The position numbers and the translations under genes are program-made. The notes under the pieces were generated by a model, which saw only the letters and a list, made by a program, of their open reading frames with translations, was not told where the DNA came from and did no database searches. Below are positions 23,025-35,589 of a stretch of DNA of 64,000 nt, piece after piece. Origin of the DNA: Fasciola hepatica (taxonomy: Eukaryota > Platyhelminthes > Trematoda > Plagiorchiida > Fasciolidae); NCBI GenBank assembly GCA_948099385.1, contig CANUEZ040000161.1, positions 496,001 to 560,000 of the forward strand. The letters are read 5' to 3'. The stretch's first letter is position 1; each line of letters begins with the position of its first letter.

Positions 23025-24224
23025 GGGCGCACGGCAGGCACTGCACTGTTTTCTCGAACTTTTCCGACGAGTAAACGTCAATTGTGTACTCCACCCGCTC
23101 CAAAGCTATCGTGCAGCTCTCTCCAAGAATCGCCTCTACAGAAGATGCACCGGCCTCTACCTGACCGTTGCTTACTCCTACTGAAAGTTCATTTAACAGA
23201 GCCCGGGTCGTCTCTTGCGGCCGCACAGAAAGGTCTTCTAGTTTTTCACACTCTTTCGCCATCTGCATCGGGTGGGAGTATAAAGCACTCGTGTATAGCT
23301 TTTCTCGCCCTGCCCTTGCAGTAAAGCAGTAAGTATAAGAGAGGTTGCCCGTCGTCTTCGGTTTTTGAGCCTATACAAGTATGAGGCTGTCTGACAAGTT
23401 TCCGGTATGTTGTGGGCTGCCGTCAAATGTTAAGAGATCGACTCTAGATAGGCCCACACTAACGAATACTTTCAGAGCTGTACGCATTGTCTCCGCAATG
23501 CGCTTTTTTCTCTCACCCAGCTCGACTTCTTTAGCCGAGCTATGACATTCCGTCGGTTTTTCATTCCAGTCTATATGGCTATCAACGTACTAGCAGACTC
23601 CCTTCTTCCGTTCCACTGGTTCTAGCTAGAGCACATATAAATTGTCCTCCAACCTCCTGCCGGCTTTGCTATTTTTAATTCTTGTTGACTTGATGAAAGC
23701 TGGCTCGCCTGCTGTCCCACAACTCTTCCATTTCACGTTCCATGCCGTCCCTCGGGTGGCACTCGCTGAACTCGATAATCGAAATATTAACTTTCAGTTC
23801 ATTACTAAGCCGACTAGAACGGTTAGTCCTGGAGCCATAAACGGAAGACAGCTCACAGAAACTTCCCAAGTACCCTTACAGTCCCGCCATGACCCGTGTC
23901 TAGTTCCATGCAAATCACGCTGCGTATTCACACTCCTTATGATTTTTATGTCAAAGCACTCTGCCGACCAAAAAGTACAAATCCGGTCAGGGCGAAGTCT
24001 GTCCAAAAATTGGCTGGTCGATCCGCCTTCAATATAGTGCTTCGAAACCTTAAAACGACTGGTGGCCCAAGTCGACGCGGATCTCAGATCAAAACTGGAC
24101 TCCTCCACAAACCTACAGTACTATTATGTTGGTCATATTAGAATTGCACAAAGATCATAGCTTTGGCAGTGAGCCCCAGTCGTTATCCAGCCAAAAGTTA
24201 GTGCGGTGATTCAGCAACTGTCAC
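23025..24224. other. Unassigned sequence right of the solo LTR
   Basis: A minus-strand frame (23268-23011) is open across the LTR insertion site once the LTR is ignored, so an older gene-like sequence may have been hit here. I do not recognise its family. 23642-24037 is an open plus-strand frame without a recognisable domain. The last 20 or so bases resemble the sequence that precedes the gypsy-4 LTR at 44382. Confidence 0.35.
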
Positions 24225-24503
24225 ATGTGATGCGGCCAGGTATAGCCTTGTGGGCACGAACATGGATCAGCCTCCGCCTATCAGGATCAGCTTGGACAAG
24301 CCCAACAAAAGCTCTCTCCAACCGGTCACATTCGAGCCTTCCAGGTGTATTATCTGATTGAACATGTTCGTAAAACCTATTCTGCAATACAAGTACCGTG
24401 CTATTTTGCAGCCTTGGTCGTCATGCCACTTTCGTTTCTGTGATTGTGGACGAGGCAAATTCAACGCTTCCTGCCAGTTCTATTCATTACTATCATTATT
24501 ATT
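24225..24503 (+). repeat. gypsy-4 LTR-like block (5')
   Basis: It begins TGTCACATG and shows clear similarity to 44382-44650 (shared GGATCAGCCTC, TTCTGCAATAC/G and GCAGCCTTGGTC). A TGGTGTCCATTCATGG stretch right after it (near 24506) is a candidate primer site. About 15 bases upstream also resemble the bases before 44382, so this could instead be the 3' LTR of another copy. Confidence 0.5.
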
Positions 24504-25480
24504 GGTGTCCATTCATGGAGCTACCCAGTACTGAACAGCTGAACTTACATGCCAGTGCTTCTGAAATTTGAGAGTGAAGTGAGAATTTTGAGTCAAGGTG
24601 TAGCATACGAAAGGACGTGAAGAAAGAGGACCAGACTGCATTCACTTTGGCAGCTGGCAGCCGTCCATCGCACTTGTTGACGAAAACCTGCCACGTCCCA
24701 GAGCTCCTGTTTCGGTTCCGTTCGACCCCACGTTCTCCGACGTCCGGTCGACATGTGAACAATTCAGTGACGTAGCCGATGCAACGGCGGAACATTCCTT
24801 TGTGCACTACCATCACGTTCGGTTTCGTACACCAGCCTCTAGAAATCGTGAACCTCAACCGAAGCCTGCCAACAAAATGATTCCTGAACGCGAAACAGTA
24901 CAACTGAATCGTTACTTCTCATGCAGCGAATTTCACTCAAGTTCCCCCACCGCTTTCGTAGTGCTGTGTGTAACAAACATTTGAGCAATGCGTAGCCAAA
25001 TTCATAACGGATCCCGAAATCAAAAGGCGATTATCCGTGATATTCTACGATAATAGATTATTGAATGAACAATGACACCAAAAAGATACAAACTTCAATA
25101 ATGAGATTACAAGGACTCAACAAACGAGAAATCGAATTGAGGCGTGCGAGCAAGGAGCACGTGCGTCACGCAGGTCCGGAACAAGGATATGACAGAGTAG
25201 CGCTCTGGGCGCGAACAGACAACAATTGGTCCACAAAAACAAACAGTTCGTAAAGACACGTCAATAGTGTAAGCAAGTGAGTGATGTTAAGAAAAACATG
25301 GTTCTGCAATGATTTTAGGGGTATTTTCCACGACCGGTCGTTACAGTGTGTGCAGTCCTCGTGGAAGGCTTGGTCTCATTTTCAAGGTATGCCGTCAATC
25401 CAGGTGCAATGTGACGAGTGCAATCCTTGGAAATCCGATAGCTGATGACAGTCTAGTATACAAGCTGGAGGTTTAGAGTA
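24504..25480 (+). pseudogene. gypsy-4 gag with split zinc knuckle
   Basis: The plus-strand frame around 24640-24968 ends in a Cys/His array (FSCSEFHS, then FVVLC), like the double knuckles of gypsy gags. The solo BEL LTR 24969-25345 sits inside this array, and knuckle-like sequence resumes at 25346 in a shifted frame. The gag is dead. Confidence 0.5.
24969..25345 (-). repeat. Solo BEL LTR (A2 subfamily), minus orientation
   Basis: 377 bp, TGTAAC to TTACA as read on the plus strand, lying in reverse orientation to 22651-23024. Flanks are CTGTG and GTGTG, a target duplication with one mismatch. It interrupts the gypsy-4 gag zinc-knuckle region. Confidence 0.88.
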
Positions 25481-25524
25481 AATCCATCGAATTCCTTTAG
25501 AGATCAGTCCAGTTCCAATGTGGC

Positions 25525-26043
25525 TTGAAACATAAGATCACTTTGGATACTGGGAACTGCGAGTCCATTATTCTGAAATCATTGTTCGACTTGATTCAAC
25601 CCAGTGTACCTATACAACCCACTGTAGTGCGCATTCACGGTGTTACTGGGCACGGACTTCCACTGATGTGTGAGGCTACGCTAATGGTTCAGAGGAAGGG
25701 CGACAATACCCCGATACTATTCCTGATTTCCGTAGACAGCCCATCAATTCTGCACTTAAGGGGCCCGCTTGCTTTGGAGCAATAGGTGAGCGTGGTAACG
25801 GCATCCAACAATCCGGTGAATCGGTTTGTTCCTCAGCATTTGATTGCACCGTGCCCCAACAACAAAGGTGGTATGGCTGTTGAGCCCGCGAAGTCGATGG
25901 AGGACGGTAATCCAATATTCCCGAGACCCCGAATGTTGCCGTATGACCAGAGAGGTAGCGTTCTGAAGGTGCTCACCAAGATGGAGCAAGAAGGCCATGG
26001 TTTCCTTAGGTACATTCCACCGCCGTCCGTGCCCCACCTTTGA
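25525..26043 (+). pseudogene. gypsy-4 protease and start of reverse transcriptase
   Basis: 25525-25785 encodes a retroviral-type protease: LDTGNCESI at the active site, then GVTGHGLPL and FLISVDSPSILHL towards the C-terminus. After one stop the same frame (25786-26043) reads PRPRMLPYDQRGSVLKVL, the linker that opens gypsy RTs. The RT is then lost. The next recognisable part is the thumb at 35190. Confidence 0.65.
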
Positions 26044-26540
26044 CAATTCCGCAAGTCATAGTTGCCGGTTATCCATTCGTTACACATGCCTCCGTGTGGA
26101 AATGTGTGTCCTAAATCGGGGCTGTTAACGGGCTGCATTGCTATGGAGTCTCTCACCTTTACCTTGGACGAGTGGAAATTTCAATAACCCAGACATTTTG
26201 CTTATCCCTCGCATCCTAAAGGGTTCATCTTCCTCATACTTTAGCACAACCCGACACTATAGCGTCTCCAGTCCTTCTGTTTCCAATGTTACATCGTGCA
26301 ACCAAAAGGCTTACAGATAAAGCCCTCCAATTCTAGGTGCTGATTTGCCGCCCGCGAATGGATCTTCAGGTCAAACCACGAACCTAGACTATTCCGCACC
26401 ATACAACCTAGTTCGCCAGCCGAATTTTTAAAAAATAAATGGTAAAAACAGTATCTAGCCTGTCTATTATAACAGCCGATCTATCGTAAACAAACTTCGG
26501 CACCTACCATATCTGGCCACTAGCTCTAACTATGATACAT
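26044..26540. other. Unassigned stretch between gypsy-4 RT start and LINE-2
   Basis: I see no open frame with a recognisable domain. It may contain the decayed RT fingers of gypsy-4 or a LINE leader. Confidence 0.3.
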
Positions 26541-28800
26541 TTTGATTATTGAAACTTGTTTGACCTATTATATTCCACTGGACCAGACTTCTCTTGTAGT
26601 CTGCAACGTCCTCAGAGTAAGCAAGAAAACCCGGAGCTGCCAAGGCCGTTTGGCATTTGTCAAGCAGACCTTTTATACAACTACATTTCAGCACCCTCTA
26701 CCTGACTCCATTCCGGAATCAGTTTGGCCTACTGTCCACATTCCCGGCTCTCAGCTAAATATTGTGTGTCTAAAGTCCACCAATAGAAAAGTTCTCTGGA
26801 CTCCCTCGACTTATTTATGCATCTGAATACCCCTTCATACTGCCATCAAGTGTAAAAGATTATTTCTGGTGACTCTAACCCGCCTAAGGTAGCTCAGCCA
26901 TCTTTATCGGCCCCCTACTGACCTTTTACCGTTTGTAAGGAGTACTAACGTAGGAGAGCAGGTACAGCTTGTCCTCTCTCTTACCAAGAAAAACGGCGTT
27001 CAAGGTCTCATTTTCACCCGTGGTATCCCTCAGTTGGTTGTCCCAAATTCCCAGGTTTTTCCCGGCAGCGATCACAATACGGTTAACTGCCGCATCCACA
27101 CTCACACACACCCCACTCTGAAATCACTCAGCATCAAACTCTCTCTTATTCCTCAGAGGAAGCTTCTCCCTACCATAGTTGGACAAGCCGTCAGAACGGG
27201 TTTTTAGCTCGTGATCCACAACAAGCTACCGATATCTTCCGCGCTCGGTTCCCCAGATGTTTTGAGAAGATTGCCTGCTTCCCCCAGCAACACAATAACA
27301 GGAGGTCCTATATCACCTCTCTGAAACAAAGTAAGCCGAACCTCGAGTCTCATGATACTACACATGACTTTGCAATTCATAGGCAACCAAGTCGCCTCAA
27401 TTCTACCATTCAAAGGCTTGAAGAAGCTACACTGCATAACCAGGAACTCAAGGCTCTGCTACACCCAAATAAACTTTTTCGACTGTCAATAATGCACAAG
27501 GCCAGAACCCTTAATAACTGTAGAAATAATGTGCCCATGGTTTCAACGGACAATATACCCGTCCGTACTCCCCTCACTATTGCCGAGGCCTTGAGCTAAT
27601 TCTTTTCCTCAACTGTGGACCCAATAATAATATTGGCCCTCCTACTGTACCAACGTTTGCCGCTTCACCTCTGTCAAAAGCATTTGATGGTGTGCTACCC
27701 CCTCGTCCTCTGGCCAAAATCCGATCCTTTGGCTTCACCGACCCCTTAATATTTTAGATCCCATCTTACCTCTCTAATCGATGTCAGGTTGTCTCAATGA
27801 AAGGACACTGTTCCATGTCTAAACCGGTTACAAGCAGTGTTATACAGGGTAGCTTCCTTGGCCCTCCGCTGTCCCTTACGTATATAAACGACCTATTTCT
27901 CCCGGTGAGCCTTGGCACCGCATTTCTTTTTTAATGACGAAATAAGGATTTTCCACTCATTCAAACCCGATCGTCTCACCTCGGCTATCTTAATTATTTC
28001 CGAACATATTTCTGCCCTCGATAGATAATGACCAGCTTGGCAGAGAAATTTTTCTTCTGGGGTATTGTAAGGCACTCACACATTAGTGCAATCTACCTCC
28101 GGAGTCTCTGGCCACTCGTGGTTCGTCCATTACTGGCAAGCAAGTTGTTCGGGACCTTGGTTCAAGCCATTCCTGCACATTAAACTTCTCTGAGTGTTCG
28201 GCCCTCCACGTTTCTGAGGCCAGAAATTACTAAGACCTAATGTTCCGCTCCTTCTGACTTGGAGACCGCATTCTCTCCCTCTATAGATCCCATGCCAGGC
28301 AGCTATTAGAATACTGCCCGTTGATCTTCCTTAGCATAAGCAAATCAGGCAGAAATGGTGCCGAATCAGTCCAACGTAGTTTTACTGAGCAGCCGATTGG
28401 ATGGAACTCGCCCCTCACTTATAAAGAAGGCTGCTTATTTTTTAAACTAAACCCTTTAAGGCCCCGTCGTATGAAATTAAACCCTATCTTTTTGTGTACC
28501 AATCTTCGCGGCCGGTCGTATGCTTCAAACCCATTGCACTTTGCGCCTGTTTCTGGCTATCCATTAAGTTCCGGAACCCTAACCTTTTCAATCCCCATTG
28601 CCAACACCAGCATAAGTTCACACTTCTTCATCACGGTGTACTCTAACTTATGGGACAAATTACCGTTAGAATCTCACAGTTTTACCTCCAGCCATTGGTT
28701 TAGAGGTGCGTTCGATGAGTCCCCCACGGTCGCTCAAAACTTACTGCCCTCAGTGTGAATATACTAGACAACCAAGCCTATGAAAAGTGTCTAGACTTTT
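26541..28800 (+). pseudogene. LINE-2: decayed CR1/jockey-like endonuclease and reverse transcriptase
   Basis: Piecewise on the plus strand: endonuclease blocks near 26700-26780 (LPDSIPESVWPTV) and 27050-27090 (FPGSDHNTV), then RT near 27670-27930 (LSKAFDGV, SSVIQGS, LGP, LTYINDL), then the C-terminal region (28321-28500, with SVQRSFTEQPIGW). Each block aligns with LINE-3 at 58.9-61.5 kb. Stops and frameshifts are frequent, so it is an old copy. The 3' end is probably the ATT tract at 31466-31482. Confidence 0.72.
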
Positions 28801-29600
28801 GAATCGTGCAAACGCTGGCAGTCTATGACGGATGCAACTGAGTAAAAATCCTTAGGTTGCCTGGCTTCTACAATCAAAAACCTGGTCTCAGGGTGTCGCC
28901 GTCTGTTAATGTCGCCCTTTTGTATCGATTCCCGTTTATCCTCAGCAGGGAGCATCCCAGACTGCGTTTCTTTACTTTATTCTGTATTTCCATACCTTCA
29001 TTCGTGCTCATCCTTCTCTCAGTGACTTTCTTTACTCCGGAGACCACCTCTATCACTAACCTGGCCTATAAGTCCATCTGTCCACTGGCTATTCGCACGC
29101 CACCCAACTACTACTCCCCTGGTTACTTTCCAGGATCCCCCGATGCCCGGCCACGTGATCGCGGACCACCTGATATTAACGGCCGTTTGGCCTCGCAGGG
29201 AACAGTCATAACAATCCCAGCGGTGTGGGGCGCGGTCAGATCCACGGCTTTGGCAGAAGCACATCGAGCTCGTAGGTCGTCTGCAACGATGTGTGAGTGC
29301 AACTAGGCTGGCGGGTGGCACATCCTGTCACCAGAAGTGGTTTTCAGTTTGGGTGTCCGGTATACCGTCAGCCTCAAACCCTGGCACTTGTTGTTGGTTG
29401 AGAACAACGTCCCCTGCGCCGAACTGCTGCCACCCGTTACCTCCCCCAACGTTTCTGAACAACATCCACCATACCACCGGTCAAGTTATAAATCTATATA
29501 TGCACACTTCCGCTCGGCCCAGAGGTTTACCCTATTATTTGCTACTAATGACATCTATCTCCACAGACCTGCCTCATATCTATCTGGATTGATCCCATTT
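28801..29600. other. Probable LINE-2 3' region, non-coding
   Basis: Open frames (28857-29306 and 29337-29768, plus strand) lack recognisable domains and are rich in Ser, Pro and Phe, as expected from pyrimidine-rich DNA. Position suggests LINE-2 3' UTR or later insertion. Confidence 0.35.
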
Positions 29601-31150
29601 TTACCTTCATTCTGCCTCGTCCAGTTACCCGCTTCTGTACCCCAAAACATGAAACGGTTTCACTGTTCAGACTCCTTTGTTACGAACATCATAGTTCCTG
29701 ATAAACTGTTGAAGAAATCATTTGTCCACTCGGCAACTTTTATGTCGCCACTGTACTTATCTGAATAATACCATCGTTTAGGTATGGTTTCTCTCACCTG
29801 CCAACAATATCACAAGGCGAAAAGGTCCTCCTTCCAGAGCTTCTACTGCTTGAAAACAGCTCTTTTTTCATTGTATCCTTCTCCTGCGTTTACCGTCATT
29901 CAGTCATGCGCGTTTCCTGACAGTAGCACTGGTAATGAATTATGCATAATCCAGGATATCAACCGTTCCATTGCCTCCCAAGTGCCCCATATCAGACTTT
30001 ATTCAGCTTATCCAGCTATGCGGACACTTGGATTTCCTGACAGCTTTTTATATGAAGTACTCTTTTGCGACCCTATCAGTCCACTATATGTCCACCTTTC
30101 GCATTCGCTTAGTTATCAACTTTTGGTGATCCCAAGCTAGTCACCAGCGAACCCAAACAAATCCACAATCGTGTCACATTTTGATATTCTATGAACCTTT
30201 GTCGCTGTTCTACCAAATTACCATGGTTAACCACCTGCGCCACAATCCATTGGGCACCTTTACCATGTCTTTGGCTAGAAATTATCTGCCCATAATTCAG
30301 GATGCTCTTGATCTGTTTGTCTCCCCAAAGTCTCAGATTGCGCTTTCCTCAACGTACCCAGTCGCACGATTATCTGCGCTTTCTGACGGTTTCAGTATTA
30401 TATTACTTCTAGTTCATTCCATAAGATATCCAACATATATACCTCCACTACGCCCACTTCGGAAACCAGTGTTCCTCATCCGTTAGTCGTGGAGTCACCT
30501 CCGATAAATCGACATTTGAACATCTTTTTACTCACCTTTTACCTATTGTCACTTTTTCCAGCAATTTTCTACAATTGGACACCCAAGCCGAATAGAACTT
30601 TGAGGGCATTTTCTTCCGTCCTTTGCTGAAAATGAACTATAAGTCTACCAGGTTATTGACTCCAGTTACCTTTCCCCCCCCTATGCCCCATGTCAGACTC
30701 TTATCAGCCCATTTCGTCAAATGGTCGTCTGCATGTTTTGACAGTGGCATTTATGCACCACCCCTATATGACCACATGTGATCGTCGTATGTCAACTCCT
30801 CCGTCCACTTTGTTATCAACTACTAATCACTAATTAACCTAAAACAAACCTTTTATCTGAGTCGTATTTCACTCCCCCCTCAACTTTCGTCTCTGTTCCA
30901 TCAAATTTCCAGATTCAGGCATTCACAAGCCCTCTTTTTGAAAGCACCTTCCACATCCTCTTACCGGATGGTAAATCTTAGTACTGTGGTGAATCGGACT
31001 CCCTTTCAGCCACTCAATTCTCCTCCTCGAGGAACACCTTGCAAATCCTCCTGTATTATATTTCTACTATTTTCCGGGTCATTTGAGCCGTTTGTTCGGG
31101 TGCATAGCCGTCACCACCAATGATTTTTCAATTTTTCGTCTGCATTTTTT
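29600..31150. repeat. Degenerate tandem repeat, spacing about 345 or 690 bp
   Basis: Landmarks recur in order: CCCCATATCAGACTTTA (about 29988) and CCCCATGTCAGACTCTTA (about 30684); TAGTTATCAACTTTT (about 30111) and TTTGTTATCAACTACT (about 30810); CTGTTCTACCAAATTACC (about 30207) and CTCTGTTCCATCAAATTTCC (about 30892). Each pair is about 690 bp apart. A weaker half-unit near 30325 suggests a dimer of about 345 bp. The strand is strongly pyrimidine-rich. Confidence 0.4.
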
Positions 31151-31465
31151 CGAAAAACTTTCTGTCAGTATACTCGCCCCCGTGACTTAATATCGATATA
31201 ATCCGAATAACTGCGCGTTTTTATTCCATCCCTGCTTAACTTGATCACTTTTCCGGAAAGTGGAGCCCGCTCCGCTTACCACTGGGCGACTTGTCCAAAT
31301 GAAACTCAAATTCAAATTGCCGACCATCCACTCATGCGACCATTAAAACCTGCACACTCTCCTGTGCTGCGTTTACCCAATTGAGCATCCAAGGGTCCGT
31401 TTTGTGACCCCGATTTTATCATATGGCACGCCATCGAGCATGCTTCGGGTGCCCTCGAAATGGAC

Positions 31466-31482
31466 CATTATTATTATTATTA
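31466..31482 (+). repeat. ATT microsatellite, probable LINE-2 3' tail
   Basis: ATTATTATT tract preceded by CTCGAAATGGACC. LINE-3 ends in a similar context (GAAATAAACC then ATTATTATT, minus strand near 58461-58486). Tandem short-repeat tails are typical of CR1-like LINEs. The tract abuts BEL-5 pol, so LINE-2 probably inserted there. Confidence 0.55.
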
Positions 31483-31483
31483 C

Positions 31484-34400
31484 TCCTGGCCTCATAAGGG
31501 ATCCCGTCTTCAGTGAAGCTACTCTCGCCCTTGCCAGCTTTTTCTGGTTGTGCCTCCTAGCGTTTTCATCTACCCAGCAGCTGTGTGCCGCCGCCCAGTA
31601 GGCCATCTCTGACGCATCTGAAAACAAGTGAGTTTGGGCATCGCACTTGCATCTGGTTCCCCCCAAGCACATTGGTATCTTGAACTCGCCAATTTGATCT
31701 AGGCTGTGTAACCAGTCTCGCCATCGCAGGTCGTCGTAGTCCTGGAGAGGTTCGTCCCTATCCGTCTGTCCTTGGCACAATGATTGCAGCAAGCACTTTC
31801 TCAGTAGCAACCAGGATGAAAAGCAACCTGAAGGATCGTAGAGGCTTGAGACCGATGATGGGATTTCTCTCTGTGTGACTGATCGTCTGGGTAGGCCCAG
31901 GGTGAATATGAATTTGTCGCCTTCGGGCTTCCATCGAACTCCAAACGTGCGCTCCACTGGCAAAAGGGGTCCCAAAAGTTCTCTCATGCACTCGATTTTT
32001 TCAAACTTCTGAATAACTTTGAAAATTTCGGGGTCGTATGAAGTCCATTTTATGAGGTTGAACCGCCCTAGCTTTCGAATGGCGGTCAGTTCGGCCATAT
32101 ACAGAACAGCACTATTCGGGTCTTTAATCTAGCCTAGAAAATCGTCCACATCAAAACGGCCCACTGGTATTCTTAACAGGTTGTTGAAGCCGCCGAAAAG
32201 CTTGAAGGTTTCCCGGAGGACAAAGTTAATGCAGAAGGGGGGTGATTCCGTCCCAGAAAAGAACCTCCGACCTATACTCGTCCGGTATGCCATCTGCGTA
32301 GCTTTCAGCCCACCAGAGAAGACGGAAGGCGTCCCTATCTCTAACGTGTCTCTTTGCTTGTAGAAACACTTCGCATATGCCCACAACGACGGCTAGTTTT
32401 CCTAGCCAAAAACAGCAGAAAACCTCGACTAGCGATGTCATCCAGTCCTGGCCCTCTAGTATATGGTCGTTGAGTGACAAACCCTGACATTTCGGAGCAC
32501 ACTGGGGGACCACCCCGACACTCCCCGGTTTCTTTGGGTTCACGACCGGGTGATAGGTAGGTACCACCTCAAATTTCCACCGATTTCTGCAGTATCTGCT
32601 AATTCTATATGGCCGAATTCTATGTTGTGTTGCACGGCTCGCATATATTCTATTCGTAGTTGCGGTTTTCGAATTAGCCTGTTTTTGTGGAAGCAAAATC
32701 TGTTCAGGTCCATCGCTTGGTTGCTCGGCATTGGCTTTGTGCTGGGTCTTCACTGCACAGGAACCTCAAAGCGATCAGTTACGTACTTGGCATTCTCGGC
32801 TGCCATTTCCAGAGCCTACTCATTATCTCGCTACCGGGCACCTCTATCGGCGGCCACGTCAGCGAATTCGGCGTTATACAGGTGTTATAATGCTTGTTCG
32901 GTGTTTGCCGTTCTCACCGAAGTACGACTGATTCGGATCTGTTCGCTGTATCATCCGCTTTCACTACCATATGAAGTCCAACCGAATGTTGCCCACACTA
33001 CATAGGGTGCCTTGCGGCTTCCTTTTCTCTGATCCAGGACCCAGTGCGCCTCCGGTACATTACAACAGATCAGCAGGTCTATTTCGTTATCCTGCCACCC
33101 CTAATTTTGACCCCGCCGAGACGCGGCCACTGATCCAGAATCGGTTGCACCGACTTAGGTGCTTTCATCGGTGGACCTTTGATGGTGAAACCTTCTACGC
33201 TTCCTGGTCTATTGCTGGTGACCAAAGGAAGGAGATGTGGGTGCAGCCTGGTCGATTGAATGAGGTGGGTGCCACTCACTGTGCCCATTGCTATTGAAGA
33301 CTGATTCCCTCTGATTTCATATCTCTCTGCAAATTCCCTCCTCACCAAAGTGGCATCTGAACTTCTATCTACAAAGACCAACGCTGTTATCACCCCATTT
33401 GTGGTTTTTACAGCGGCTGCTGTTACTGTCGGGCTAATTGGCTTACTATTAGGGCGAGACATGGGGCAAACCACACTTGGCTTCTGAATTACTTTGACAA
33501 TCAGTTCCTTGGGTTGTGCAGTAGGTAACGGTGTTTCCCGTGGCACTCATCCTGACTACAACTTGTTTCCATCCGGCACACAGCTGCACGATGTGAATCG
33601 TTGAGACGAACAGAACACGAGCCCAGTCTCTAAGCCTCTTCTCCTCGTTCGTCGACGTCTACGGTAAGGAAGCGAGAAACTTTCACTAGGAGATTGAACG
33701 CACCACAAACCCTAAATACCGGCTAATTTGGCCTGTGATTGGCCTCTATTATGGCCCTTAGTCCATCTGTGTGATGTTCCTACAGTCCTTGGTAGCCTGC
33801 TCGTCTCACGCACAAGTTTACCGAAACAACTGTTCGCTGTATGGGCATGAAGAAAAGTAAATTCTGCAGGTACTTAAGCGTAGTTTCTGGACCAAATCCA
33901 CCGATCCTCTCGACTTCCGGGGCCCATCTACTCTGTGGTTCCGTAGGTAAACTGCACACTATGGTCTTCACTTGTGCGCAGTGCATTCAGATCCGATCGA
34001 TAATGTAGGTAATTCAGAGCGAGGTTGCAGTTTTGCATTTTTAACACCAAACCGATTTGAGAACCTGACAATCCTTTGGACTCCGTTGCCTCTGATAGTA
34101 CTACATCGATCAAGTTCCGAGATACCTTAAGTGGTTGCCAAAGCAGGTCCTTAAAGGTTTCAGGTGCCCCGGTGCAATCATCTTCGGGGTCATGCATCAA
34201 GCACCCGTCGGTCACCTCCCTAACTCTTCCAAATCGGCATTGTTTCGGATACAAGAATCCGTGCCCTGGATCAGATATTCTCCTTTTTAAAAAGTTCTCG
34301 TATTTCTTTGTGAATTCGCAGTACTGTTCCGCGCATCCACCAGAAAGGGAGAGTTCCAATTTTGGTGAGTCAGCTGCTTGTGTTCCATTAGCACAGATCG

Positions 34401-34772
34401 GTCTCAGTCGTTCCGTGGAATTGCTAGGCTGAATGGTCGTATGCTCCTTGGTTTCCAAGACCACCTCTTGCTCCTGTCTTCGAAGTTGTTCTTTCATGGC
34501 TGACTCAGCCTCCTCTCTAGCCTTCCTAAGCTGGATTTCTATTTCTACTGCTCTTTGTCTTTAAAAGCCATCACGTTTTAATTATACGTCATTGGCTGAA
34601 ATAATTGAGGCTGCATCGACAGGACTAGTAGACCCAGCAACGTCCAAAGAACAAGTGCCATCCAAAAGTACCCGAGGGAAATGCCCGGTTACATCTTGTC
34701 CGAATTTTGTTTGCTTTTGTCCTCCGCTTGGATCCTCTGATTAACTTCCTCGTGGGTTTCGAATCTGAGTAC
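31484..34772 (-). pseudogene. BEL-5: broken gag-pol of a second BEL lineage
   Basis: Minus strand. Gag begins near 34770 and its core is at 34497-33928 (CAEQYCEFTKKYENF, KVSRNLIDVV). The protease block is at 33546-33079 (FVDRSSDATLV, with the catalytic DSG altered to DRS). RT is at 32753-32129, with the box FDVDDFLG, and the RT end and RNase H start are at 32098-31490. Frameshifts and stops separate the blocks. The sequence stops at the ATT tract, so RNase H and integrase are missing. This lineage is the closest match in the window to BEL-1 pol. Confidence 0.75.
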
Positions 34773-35130
34773 TGTAACGGTTATTGCGATCGCCAGTAAT
34801 GCGACGTCCAACTGACAAATCCTAAAGTCAGAACAAGATTGATTTTCTTATTCTACGGTACTGAACTAACAATTTATACGCATACAAAATTGTGTATTAG
34901 CCTCAGCTGAACGGCCAAAACGTTTAACAAGGGAGACCGGAGATCGGCAAAGTCAACTAACAGATACGACCAGCACGGCAGTCAAAGTTCAAACCAATTG
35001 TATGAGAAACATGTGAGCGAAACAAAAAATGTTCAAATGTAGTGGTCGATGCGTGACGTACTTGTTCGAGGATCAGTGATATAATTAGCATAATCTCAAC
35101 AGTACGAATATGTGACAACGATTGTGGAGG
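34773..35130 (-). repeat. BEL-5 5' LTR (diverged)
   Basis: On the minus strand it ends in GTTACA at 34773, followed by GTACTCAGATTCGAAACC, parallel to the LTR end and leader of BEL-4. Within it, TCAGTACCGTAGAATAAG...CTTGTTCTG matches the 3' part of the BEL-4 LTR. The outer limit near 35130 is estimated from LTR length. Confidence 0.6.
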
Positions 35131-35189
35131 AATTCCACACACGCGCGATACACGGATACTGGCCCGTCTCAGATCTTTATAAACCCCTG

Positions 35190-35589
35190 ATTGGCATCGA
35201 GTAACCGAGAAATCAGGCGCACTTAAGATCAGTTCTTGGGTGCCCGCAATACTACTCCATAATAATTCAGAACTTTGCAAAAAGTAGACCAGTCTTTTTT
35301 TTCTGACTCAGTCATCCGACATGTGGCATTGAAACGAACAGTATGAAGGGGTGCTACGCGGTCTTATCCAAGATATCGTTTATCAACAGATATTAGCCCA
35401 TTTGCATCATCTAAGCAAACCATGCTGACCACTGACCAGTCCGAAGAGAGAATAGGAGCAGTTCTGGAAAAAGATGGATGCCCTAACATTTGCATCTTGA
35501 GACTTCTCAATTCTGCAGAGAGAGGATATTCGCAGACACAGAGGAAAGTTTTGGCCATTTTATGATCAGCACTCCGGCTACAAAAGTAC
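35190..35589 (+). pseudogene. gypsy-4 RT thumb and RNase H
   Basis: Plus strand: LRSVLGCPQYYS and QNFAKSRPV (about 35220-35280) are the RT thumb, and LTTDQSEERIGAVLEKDG and YSQTQRKVLAI (about 35425-35570) the RNase H start. Small frameshifts and stops occur. The frame ends at 35589, where the BEL-2 LTR begins, so BEL-2 inserted into this RNase H. Confidence 0.68.

Noticed and set aside
28857..30486. Chain of plus-strand frames of 100-150 codons
   Set aside because: They arise from pyrimidine-rich DNA with few stop codons, lack domains and change frame at random.
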